Positions 19,927 to 29,859 of a DNA stretch of 64,000 nucleotides are shown one piece after another. A model generated the notes under the pieces. It saw nothing but the letters and a program-made list of their open reading frames with translations. It was not told the origin of the DNA and searched no databases. Origin of the DNA: Hypericum androsaemum (taxonomy: Eukaryota > Streptophyta > Magnoliopsida > Malpighiales > Hypericaceae); assembly GCA_963995505.1 (NCBI GenBank), contig OZ023187.1, forward strand, positions 17,088,584-17,152,583. Reading direction: 5' to 3'. Both the position numbers and the translations under genes were made by a program. Within the stretch, counting starts at the first letter, position 1. Every line of letters begins with the position of its first letter.

Positions 19927-22562
19927 TGTGAGAACCCAAACAGTAATTTAGTTTTTAATAGGAAATATAGTGACTTAATAGTAATTGAGCAAAGCTAAGG
20001 GGAGAAAATAATTGTTCCACCATGTTGCTTTCCATTAGTGCTCCACCATGTTGCTTTCCATTAGTGCTCCATCAAGTTGTCTTCCACCATGGAAAGCCAA
20101 AGAAGGTCAATTATTGGAATTAATTGCTACCTAAAGGAGTCCCAGGGAAGGTTAGTATTTTCCTAGAAAAGGTTAGAGAGTGAGAGGAAATTCGGATCCT
20201 AGGAGCAGCAGTAGTGATTGATGAAATCCAACGGTGAAATCATGTCCGATTAGAGTGAAACTTGGAGAGGATGTTCCTAACATCTTGATGAAGTTTCTGT
20301 ACGGTGGAGATCATGTTTGGAGTTTCCTAAGGTGGTCAATTGATGCAAAGTTAGATGTCATCGAATTCTAAGAGCAGTAGTCATAATTCATGAAATCCAA
20401 TGGTGAAATCATGTCCGATCAGAATGAAACTTGGAGAGGATGTTCCTAACATCTTGATGAAGTTTCTGTACGGTGGGGATCATGTTTGGAGTTTCCTAAG
20501 GTGGTCGATTGATGCAAAGTTAGATGCCATAAATCTGAATAAAAAGGGATCATGTAAGTCGCCCGACTTACTTGCTTATTTGTTATGGTTTAGTTATTGA
20601 TGTATGTGCTTTATTTTTGTTATACTAGTTGGTACCTACTTGGTTTCATGTTATAACTAGATCAATGTTTACATAGCTAACGGTTATGTGTGGATCTATT
20701 GTGTATGAACATGGATGGATGATATAGAATGGTCCAACAGAAATGTCAAATTTGAACTAGCATATCTCTTAATTGGTAAAGATTCAGGAAAGGAGATTAT
20801 ACGGATAGAAATCCCTATGAGTCTAGTTTTTGATGCTTTAAACGGAAAGCTATTTGGAAGTTCAAGGAAGAAGTTATGGTTGTTTTATTAGAAGGTGACA
20901 GATTCTGGAAGACAGATTCTAAAGAGTTAATCTACTGAGGTATTTGGGGATCATTACTTCATTAAAAATGGCCAAATGAGATATCATCAGAAAGATATAG
21001 ATGTCTAGTTTCCAATAAATCAAACGGCTAGGAATTTAGAGTTCTGTAGCAAATGTTATGAGTCATTTAGCAAGGTGTGTCCAGAAATCCGAGAATAGTC
21101 AATATGAAAGTTAAAAGTCATGTTTCCTAGGCCTATCTAAAGTAACCTAGTAAGGAGGAAAAGAAGACACAGATTTGATAATAGGAGTTATCTTTGAGCT
21201 TATTGACTTGTCTTAGGAGATGGATTTCTAACTATTCCAGGTAGATTTTGAATGAAATATAAGAACTTATTATGAGATGGTTTGATTTGCTTAAAGATAT
21301 GATTTATAGATGTATTGGGTTTATCATGAATACCTTTACTTATCAAAATTAAGTAAGGTATTTCTGATTTACATATTTGAAAGATTACAGTTCTGATGCT
21401 TGAGAATTCAGTTCAATAAGTTTTGGTTTAAATGAGTCTATGTGTTGAGTAAAAATAGAATCTTTGCTTGCTGTATCTATATTCGAGTGATTAGTGGGCT
21501 CGTGGGGATATCTATTCACGTCTTTTGGGCCCGTAACGCGGGATACGGAATAGGTACTATTGGACCCCACGAGAATCCCGTCATGGATATGTTAGGCTAT
21601 GAATATATGAATATGTGATATGAGGATGTGGATACGAATATACGAATTTGTGATTTGTGATGTAAATATGATATGAGCATGCGGGATTACTTCCACATCT
21701 TTTTGGGCCCTAGAGTTTATGTGCACTGTTTATGGGGCAACTGGGTAACCCTAGGTGCATGTAATCAATAGGGAATGTGGAAGTTATCTAGGCTCGTGGG
21801 GATATCTATTCACGTCTTTTGGGCCCGTAACGTGGGATACGGAATAGGTACTATTGGGCCCCACGAGAATCCCGTCATGGATATGTTATGCTCCGGAGTC
21901 CTATTTGTTAGTTGGCTAGGTAGACGGTTAAGGGATGATCTTCGTTTGATTCGCGAAGTCATCTAGTGTACTTATGTTCATGTGTATAATGAGTCCCATT
22001 CTATTAGATGGCTAAGTGACATTTGATGCTGATTCTGAAAAGTTCGACAGTGCAAACTGTGTTCGTAAACCTTTAGATTTGCTGCAACCTATATTACTAT
22101 TTCTGAATTTTTTGTGAGTGTATATTCCAATATTGACAAGTGTGTAACTGTGGTATCTATCTGACGTGACTATGCATGTGTCTTATGTTAAGTATGTGTA
22201 ATTTATGCAATGAGTTCTATTTGCTGTGATAATTGTGTGAAATAAGTTTCAGACAACAATGCCATAATTTTTGTATGTGATCTTGCATTTTCGGTTATTT
22301 TGAATTTTATGCATGAAATTTGATAGAGGGAATAATCGGCTTACTGAGTTGCGTAATCTCATCAAAATACGCTGCTGTTTCAGATATATCAAGAATGATA
22401 CGGGAACGAGCGCTAGAGGCAAGAACATGTATTCTTTGACATTTATTTTGTTTCTTTATTATATAAGAGATGGCAACGATTAAGTTTATGTTTTAAAAAA
22501 GAGCCTTACAGAGATGATTACTCTGTGGCGGTTGGCATGCTCTGGGAATTCAGGGCGTGACA
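19927..22562 (+). repeat. 3' LTR, 2,636 bp
   Basis: Same length and internal repeats as the 5' LTR, with scattered substitutions and no indels noted. It is followed directly by the ccagt target duplication. Confidence 0.95.
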
Positions 22563-23880
22563 CCAGTAGTCACCTAAACAATGGCCATAGTCGGATTCCT
22601 GAAACACTACAAACTCGCAAACTCTACAAACAATGGCCACAGTCGAATTTGAACAACCTTTCCAACACCACCACAAAACACACAAAAAATAACCTATTGT
22701 TTAATTCGATTCATTAATCAATTCACTGTCGCTCCTTGAATTTCGCACAATATTTTCATGTACTTGCTATAAATTTATCAGCTGCTGGATATCGGTCTAT
22801 TTTGAAGTATCTTGTTTCTAGTAAAACTTTAATTTTCTTATCCTTTTCTTACACGTCAAGTGACTCGTTTATTTCAATCTGGTGAGTATGTTATGTATTG
22901 TTCTAGACTCAAGACAAGTGACTCGTTTATTTCATAATAGCTCTATATCCACAACCTTCAAGAATTAGTAGCTGGCTCTATATGTCTCTGTTGTAAATAG
23001 TGAATTTGTTCACCTCTAGTTTTGTTCTTTTGTTTCTTTGTCTTTGTTGTAAGTTCTATTTTAATTTCCTTTAATAAGCATATTTAAACTGTGACATAAA
23101 ACGGTAAATATATAATAAAATTACCGCATTAATTTAAATTTACTACCGTGAAAAACAGAATAGAAAAAAAAACCAGTAAAAAAGAACATGGTTAGAACAC
23201 TCTAGTTTTTTTTTGGTAGAAGCCGAGGGACAATAGTCCACTAATTTTTATTGTCTACTCGCTAGACTGAGTACAACGGGACAAACTAACTACTTTCAAA
23301 GTATCTAAATATACATCAAAATAAGATAACGGCGGAGAAGTAAACATGACATAGTCATGATCTATGGTTAGAACTCTCGGGTTAATATCAAAAGAAACCA
23401 ACAACCGCAGAAAGCTAATATTCCGGACCTCCCCGTTTCAGGGAATATATCAAAGTCCTTGGAAAAAAAATAGAGTGAAAATTAAGATCACGACAGATAA
23501 ACATAGCCATCATAGCCATAGAGTGTAGACTATTTAGGGTAACTCTAACGATAAATATTTTAGGTTTTGAATATAAAAAAAATTTAATATGATATCGGAA
23601 TAGATTTATATGATTCTGAACTTTACTTGAGGAGATTATTGATTTGTCTCCGCTTAAGTCGGTCACCCTCAATGTTACATCTCATTTAGCGTTTTCAATG
23701 AAGGTTAAAGTTTTTCTTCCTCCGTGTAAGTCGGGCCAAGCAGAACTATTTTTTTATACTATATGATATTTAGATTTATCTAGTCGATTAATTCTGGTTT
23801 GAAGAGAGTGAGATTTTTGAAAGGTAGTAAAATTCTCCTAATAAGTATTTAACATTGTTACCGTAAGAATCGAAAAAACC
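22563..23880. other. Old duplicated DNA, no gene
   Basis: 22,578-22,690 repeats 12,219-12,470. About 22,790-23,140 is a diverged and shortened copy of 2,770-2,880 plus 3,560-3,710 (shared words: tcttgtttctagt, cttacacgtcaagtgactcg, atagctctatatc, acggtaaatatata). The segment near 23,200-23,700 starts with a poly-T run and looks like a reversed retroposon tail. No coding region was supported. Confidence 0.5.
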
Positions 23881-24480
23881 TATTTGACATAAGTTGTAAC
23901 TTTGGGTAATGCAGTGTTATTCCTAACAACTTTGGGTAGTGAAAGGTAAATTACCATTTAACCTTGACCCTAGCTGGTAGTCTAGGTCAATTTGTACTAT
24001 AAATATAAGGCATCTGGCTGTATTTCACTGGGGGAAGAACCAAATAAATAGGATCGAGAGAGAAGTCGTCGAACAAGAGATAAGTCGGTATTCGTCTTAC
24101 TTGTCTTGTGGTTGTTTGTACTATTATTGATCTACTGTTGATTATACTTTATTATAGTGTAACGGTTGTGAGTCCAAACCGTATCGTTGTTGCCGTGAAG
24201 GTGGGGACTTATATTGCTTTTCCGAAAGATTAAGAAATTAATGCTTGGTCATCGACATCCTTAGGCAATAACTTGTTCGGATCTTGTAATACCTGCGTAG
24301 GAAAGAACATAGGGTTTATTTAAATTGGTGCTTAAATATAATATACTAGCACCAGAGCAGGCACATGTAAATTGGATGGGCATTATATATTTGGTTTATA
24401 CTACTTAGTATTCAATCTAATGTACCGACTAATATGAGTACGAATCAGATAAAGACCTCTACAAATAATAAAATACCTGA
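23880..24480 (+). mobile_element. Probable copia LTR end, primer site and gag start (relic)
   Basis: A promoter-like ctataaatataagg lies near 23,998-24,011. About 340 bp later is agcaccagagcagg, a degenerate tRNA-Met primer site. Then an ATG at 24,434 opens MSTNQIKTSTNNKIPEM, similar to the start of copia gag proteins, which soon runs into stops. It is probably the front of the element whose integrase and RT fragments lie at 25,307-26,258. The recurrent copy is at 56,658-57,258. Confidence 0.4.
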
Positions 24481-25306
24481 GATGTACTGTGTAGTGCTAC
24501 GGTTGATTTATCATTGGGGAGAATTATCGGTGTCTTGATTTATTAATTACTGGTGCATGACTTGGCGGATGAATGCAACCTGCAGACATGGACTTAGATG
24601 AATATGCAAGAATGAGTTTAAAAATGGTTCGCACATGATTTTGTGGACATGGATTTAATATATGACCTCTGTCTTGCACTATCACAGAATCTAGTAGATA
24701 TTATGTGAACATGAGGTCATTTCTGTGCTTAACCTACTAGAAATCTGTGAGCATGAAACACATGCTATGTGCCTAATTCAATTTTGGATAAGCTAATAGG
24801 ATTCTGTGAGCACAAGGATGGATTGTAACCGGTTTGATCTTTTGTGAGCATGAAGTAATCTTGAGATACTGGCGTAGGCTTTTAATATAAAATTGGTTTG
24901 ATCTTATAGATGTTATAATTTCTGTTCCGTTTGAATATCGAGTATAGACTGTTTCAAATAATCTTGTTCTAATTTGTTAATCTCGAAATCTATTTGGTAC
25001 TGTTTCTGTTTTAAAATATCTGACATGTCTGATCCAGTTTCTGAATGGACTCTATAGATAGCCTGTATTATATTTAATTGATTTCTGTGTGTTGTGAGCA
25101 CCAGATTTGTATTGTTTCAGTATTGGTATCTGAAATCTGTCTATTGGTATTCATAAGATTCTGTCTGTGGAGAATCTATAGGATTCTGCATGTATTCGTA
25201 TAGTCCTGTTCGTATGGTTCTATCTGTATTCGTGTGCGTATGGTTTTGTCCTTATGGACTCTGCACTGTACTGGTTGGGATTATCCATACGCTACTGTGC
25301 CCATAG
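24481..25306. other. Repeat-like stretch, no gene
   Basis: Contains loosely repeated words (ctgtgagcatgaa, tgattctgt, tattcgtatgg) suggesting degraded tandem or LTR sequence. It separates the gag start from the integrase fragment. No coding region. Confidence 0.4.
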
Positions 25307-26258
25307 AATATTATGTATATCTCTTGAAAGGAAAAGACAAAGCCTTCGAAGTTTTCAAGAGTTATAAGAACGAGGTTGAAAATCAACTTAGCAGTAAAAT
25401 CAGAATAATTCGAAGTGATAGAAGGGGAGAATATGTAACTCCATTTGAGAAATTCTGCCAACAAAATGGCATTATATCAGACAACTGTACCATACTCACC
25501 TTAATCAAATGGCGTAGCTGAACGTAAGAACCGAACTCTCAAGGAGATGATGAATGCTATGTTGATTAGCTCGGGCTTACCCCAGAACATGTAGGGGGAA
25601 GTTGTGCTCTTAGCTAACCATATTCTAACTAAATTGCCACACAAGAAAAGAGACAAAACCCCGTATGAACTATTGAAAGGGAGAAATCTTTCCTACTATG
25701 ACCTTAAAGTGTGAGGGTGCCTAGCTAATGTAGAAATACCTCCACCTAAAAGGGTGAGAATAGGACCTAAGATCGTTGACTGCATCTTTATCGGATACGC
25801 CTATAATAGTAGTGCATACCGATTTCTAGTGCACAAATCTGAAAACCCTGAAATTAACGAGGGAATGGCCATGGAGTCAAGGAATGCAACATTATTTGAT
25901 AATATCTTTCCAAACAAGGAAAGGAAAGACCCAAGCTCTAATAAAAGAGCTCATGAAGCTACTCAAGGTTCTCATCAAGTTGTTGAGGAACTTAGACACA
26001 ACAAAAGGGCCAGAACGGCCAAGTCGTTTGGTCCAGATTTTCTGACATACGTGTTAGAAAATGAACCTAGGACAATCCAAGAGGCATTGTCTAGTCCAGA
26101 TGCTCCTCTCTGGAAAGAAGCTATCAATAGTGAGATAGAGTCCATCATGCAAAACCACACGTGGAAAATCGTGGATCTCCCACCAGGTTGCAAACCTTTA
26201 GGTTACAAGTGGATCCTTAAAAGGAAATACAAAATTGATGGATCAATCGACAAGTACA
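25307..26258 (+). pseudogene. Ty1/copia pol relic (integrase to start of RT)
   Basis: Translation gives YYVYLLKGKDKAFEVFKSYK and RIIRSDRRGEY (integrase catalytic Asp region, with R for the usual second G context). After a frameshift near 25,510 it gives GVAERKNRTLKEMMNAML. Stops occur near 25,590 and 25,712. An open part from 25,754 carries the integrase C-terminus and the pre-RT WKEAINSEIESI and YKWILKRKYKIDGSIDKY blocks. The RT core, RNase H and 3' LTR are missing. At about 26,258 the copia frame passes directly into DTW-domain sequence. Confidence 0.88.
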
Positions 26259-26649
26259 CTACCTCCGACAAACAACAACCCACCTACCCGAATTGCTCCA
26301 AGCCAACCCGTATCTGCCTGTGCACCCAGATCCGGACCCTCGGCCTCCACAACAAGGTAAGCGTCACCATCCTCCAGCACAGTTTAGAGAGCAAGCACCT
26401 TCTTAATTCTGCTAGGCTAATGAGGCTCGGGCTTAAGAACGTCAGCTTGCACTCTGTTTCCGATGTCCATTTTGGAGCCCGGTTTGTTATCTGGTTGGTT
26501 GAACCGGGTCATGGAAATGGAGGCGAAAGATTGGATCTTGATGGGCAAGATGGTAATTTTAGTGGTAGTTTGAGGGATGATGTTGTTGTTGTTGCTGATA
26601 TTGAGAAATATGGAGTAGCTTTTGGTTGCTGTCAAATGGTCTTCTGCTA
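26259..26649 (+). pseudogene. DTW-domain protein, N-terminal half, fused to copia relic
   Basis: The frame reads CSKPTRICLCTQIRTLGL, VTILQHSLESKHLLNSARL and RLGLKNVSLHSVSDVHFGARF. This is the zinc-binding and SAM-domain N-terminal part of DTW (tRNA-uridine aminocarboxypropyltransferase) proteins. The first zinc cysteine is replaced by Tyr (PTYPNC where the family has PTCPNC), and the DTW core is absent. After 26,620 it joins sequence matching the 3' flank of the C-terminal relic (1,021 onward), so the middle of the gene was deleted. It shares one 298-codon open frame (25,754-26,650) with the copia fragment, which is accidental. Confidence 0.8.
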
Positions 26650-27415
26650 AATTTATGATTTGATTGGCGTACTTTCCTAGTGCTGTCTGGTTCAATGACA
26701 AGACCAAACTTTTATTTAGGAATTCGCAATTGTAGTTCAGCTGCGGGAATCTTCAACTGACTTCAGAGTTACACTTGTAGATTATGTGACAATTTTAAGT
26801 ACCGCAAGTTTTTGTTCAGTTCAGCAGCAAATGGTTTGACAAACCAAAAAGAAGAACAGAGATGCAATTTCGACCAACTCTTAGTACCGTGAACAAGAGA
26901 TCTTGAATTTAAGCCTGAAAATGTAACCGTGTAAATTTGGTAGAAAGAGTGTTGTTGTTCTAATAATTCGACTCAGCTCAAATTTAGATGAATAGTTCTA
27001 GAATATTAGGATTCCATGCGATTTTGATTGAAAAACTGACCACGGCTAAGTTTTGTACTGCTTGTGGATCATGTGTATCCTCTAGTTCACCAAGAGACCT
27101 AAGCTCTCACATAGCGTAGCAGTAGCGGAAGGAAAAAGAAAAAGATAAAAGACCAAACAAGATAAAATGCTCTAGAAGTGCCCTGTTGAAGATGATCAGC
27201 GACTTACCAAACATGAGAACAGTTCTGTCTTCAAAAAGAATAATAACATGAGATCATTTCGACTGCCACATTTTTAATTCGCGGGCATCATCGAGCGGAC
27301 AGGGTGTTTGGTTCAGTGTCAACTAGAACCAGACCAAATAAGACCATTGTTCTGTTCTGTTCTGTATTGGTTTCTATCTCTGGGATTATGAGTATAATTA
27401 TTGCTCAATGCCATT
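26621..27415 (+). repeat. Diverged copy of 1,021-1,840
   Basis: Clearly colinear with 1,021-1,840 (shared start ttctgctaaattt, gcgtactttcc, and shared end gttctgttctgtattggtttct) with many substitutions and small indels. It is an older duplicate than A/A'. Confidence 0.9.
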
Positions 27416-28009
27416 TTCTCCTGTATATGATTTCTGGGATGACCATAAATGATCAGGGAACTCCATAAATTACCAGAAAGTAGCCAATACACATACAACA
27501 GATTGGTGCAGCCAGATAGAACATCAGACACCAATGCCAGCAAGGTGGTTGAGCCGATTAGGATCCGCATCCAGGATCCGCCATACGCAGAGGACAAACC
27601 AATGAACATGGCCACCGTTCGGCTCTGACAGCTCCCCTTTTGTCTCATTCCTGTGCCCGAACTAGCATGAGTTCACCATGGCCAAAACTTGCCTCGTGGA
27701 ATACAGACCATTCTGGCTTTGGGTAATGTAACTGCCAAGGAGATAATTGTTAAGGTCAAACATTAAGAAACTATTTACGAAAGCAAGAAAAGGACCAGAA
27801 TACTACTGATCCAATCAGCCTACAAAGCAAGTACAACTGAGTTCCATCAGGTGGACGACGAGACTAGAATTCATTTTTAAGGTAACTGATTACTAACCTT
27901 AAGCCATTTATACTGATCCGAGTTCTTATCATAGTCTGCATATGAGCCAAGTATAATAACATGAGCACCGGCCACTTCAAAAGAATAATACAAATTTAAA
28001 AAATAAGAC
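27416..28009 (-). other. Unassigned insert, membrane-protein-like frame
   Basis: A minus-strand frame (27,319-27,648) has hydrophobic stretches (MFIGLSSAYGGSW, LIGSTTLLALV) suggestive of a degraded multi-span protein exon, but no family is recognised and its tail runs into repeat DNA. The first of two 128-bp direct repeats (27,814-27,941) lies here. Confidence 0.3.
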
Positions 28010-28478
28010 AAAATTGTAAAGAGAGGATAATAGGAGAAAACTGAAATACAAATTTAAATTCGATGATTCAATAATTTATATCCGAATTAGTCCTTTGTAC
28101 AAATTAAATACGTTCAAATTTTTAATAATTCGAATTCGACAAATTATAATTCGAACAGTGGAAGGTACATAATGAAATTCGCTGGTCATTCTGGAAAAAA
28201 TCTTGGGCTTGCATTCTTGTCGTGCTTTCGCGCTCTTCGTTGCTCCAACCAGGTACTTAAGACATCTAGACTGGTATCAGCCCCGTTAATGCATGGGTAA
28301 TTAAATTTCTGGATAAGCCAAGGTGTCCTCTTCCTATCAACTTTTGCCCGATCAGCCTACGAAGCAAGTACAACGGAGTTCCATCAGGTGGACGACGGGA
28401 CTTAGAATTCATTTTACGGTAACTGATTACTAACCTTAAGCTAGTTATACTGATCCGAGTTCTCATCATAGTCTATAT
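27814..28478. repeat. Direct repeat of about 128 bp flanking old duplicated DNA
   Basis: Copies at 27,814-27,941 and 28,351-28,478 are about 90% identical (shared gagttccatcaggtggacga and gtaactgattactaacctta). On the minus strand the unit ends in a possible exon with a GTTAGT donor. The copies bracket a diverged duplicate of 30-535. Confidence 0.85.
28010..28270. repeat. Diverged, shortened copy of 30-535
   Basis: Shares the AT-rich first part and then gcgctcttcgtt and acatctaga-like words, but lacks the equivalent of about 215-485. It is more diverged than the copy at 26,621-27,415. Confidence 0.75.
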
Positions 28479-28499
28479 TATGTGCCATTTGCAAGTACC

Positions 28500-28860
28500 T
28501 CGAGTTTTTTCTTTTTTTTTTCAATTCAACAGCAGATGTCTGACAAATATGGTTTTCTTTCACAAGCCGGAAAAAAAAAATAGATATGCAATTGTGACCA
28601 ACTCTTAGAAAGGTTGCGAAATTCCAAAATTAATGTACTGACTTGCGCCACTCTGGCTACCGTTGGCTGATCTAAAACTAGGCAATATAATAGTTCGAAT
28701 TTAACCCGAGATCTCGAATTCGATTCTATGTTAAAATTTGGTAGGAAAAGTCATTCTACATAGTTCGATTCAGCTCAAACCTAGGCGAATAGTTCTAGAA
28801 TATCGGGATACCATGAGATTTTGATTGAAAAACTGAGCAATGTTAAGTTTTGTAAAAAAA
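28500..28860 (+). repeat. Second diverged copy of 1,180-1,475
   Basis: Colinear with 1,180-1,475 (atgcaatt..gaccaactctta, gaatagttctagaatatcggga) but more diverged than the copy at 26,760-27,060. Two independent duplicates of the same source therefore lie within 2 kb. Confidence 0.8.
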
Positions 28861-29859
28861 ACGGATCTGGATTGTTTTAAAAGATAATTGATAACAAATC
28901 CAAATCGCTAATTCTGGATCAAACTCGGGTTCATTCTGAGTGATGAAAACATATTTGAACGAGTATCGAGATCGAATGACATATAAAACGACAGTTTCAT
29001 ACGTCAAAAAAATTGCAATAGCATGAAGTACCACAGCATTCTCTAAATAAACTAATTTAAAATCGAGTCGAGTCGATTAATATAAATTTGAATCAGACAA
29101 ATTATCTAATATAAATTTGAATCAGACAAAGTATCTCATATTAGTTAACTTTCTTTAAACAAAGAGATGGTCACAAGACAAAAGCACATGATCTTTGGAC
29201 TGGTGTTCTTCTCCTTGGCTTAAGCAACCAGCTGCTTGTTGTCAAATATATCTTCTAGCTAACCAAGCGAAATAAGCACTGCTTAGGGAGCTTTGACGAA
29301 GTCGGCTAATTGCAATCTTATGAATAACACGAGAGTTTCCCGTATATAAATAAAAATATATCCTTACTAAAAATAAACTTCGACATAGCGTAGCGGAAAC
29401 AAAGATAGAACAAAATAAAAGAGCCAGCTTAACTGTTCAAGATTGAAATTAATATACTTGTTGCTCATTAGCATTTTCTCCCATATTTGTGAAATCTGGA
29501 TGTTATGAAAACTACATCGGATCTTTTCCATTCTCATTCCTAATTTCCCAAATAGAAAAACTACTCGGTCAAATTCATTTGAAATTTACTGGGCTGGTTT
29601 ATGAGCCATGGGGTAATTGCAGAGTTCAATTTGGCCCATGTTAGCCTCCGCCAAATTGAGTCGCATCTTATAGTTACATCATTTAAAGAGAATTACACCT
29701 TATGGGCATTTTTTAAGGTAAATTTTTATATAAATGTGAGAGTTTGAATCATGTACCACTTAGATATTTATAACGCTTTGTGTCATTGGGCTGCAAACTC
29801 TTTAATACTTTATGGGTATTTTAAACTTATTTTTTATATATTAGTACTTCTAATCAGAT
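28861..29859. other. Intergenic stretch, nothing recognised
   Basis: AT-rich DNA with a short internal duplication near 29,085-29,130 (tataaatttgaatcagacaaa twice). No gene, clean transposon end or RNA feature was found. Confidence 0.5.

Larger units (their letters stand above)
16991..22562 (+). mobile_element. Non-autonomous LTR retrotransposon (large LTRs, 300-bp interior)
   Basis: Two 2,636-bp LTRs (16,991-19,626 and 19,927-22,562) bracket only 300 bp. Each LTR runs from TGTGAGAACC to GGGCGTGACA. The target duplication is a perfect ccagt (16,986-16,990 and 22,563-22,567). A primer-binding site TGGTATCAGAGC (19,630-19,641) fits tRNA-Met, and a polypurine tract aaggggtggagaa (19,914-19,926) abuts the 3' LTR. 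There is no gag or pol. All sequences needed in cis for reverse transcription are present, so it would depend on an autonomous partner, probably Ty3-type. The LTRs differ at about nine sites by eye (0.3%), so the insertion is recent. Confidence 0.95.
1..25318. repeat. Segmental duplication, copy A (left end outside window)
   Basis: This block matches 32,779-58,096 at a constant offset of 32,778 with no indel that I could find. All long reading frames recur with identical translations except one short one. Three substitutions were seen: 18,774 (t/c), 18,792 (a/g) and 19,693 (a/t), all inside the LTR retrotransposon. The right breakpoint is after 25,318, where A continues into copia integrase sequence and A' does not. 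The left end is not visible because the match begins at base 1. The comparison was by eye, so a few more differences may exist. Confidence 0.97.

Noticed and set aside
24913..25101. 62-codon Q/K-rich minus-strand frame (also 57,691-57,879)
   Set aside because: Low-complexity translation of repeat DNA with no family similarity.
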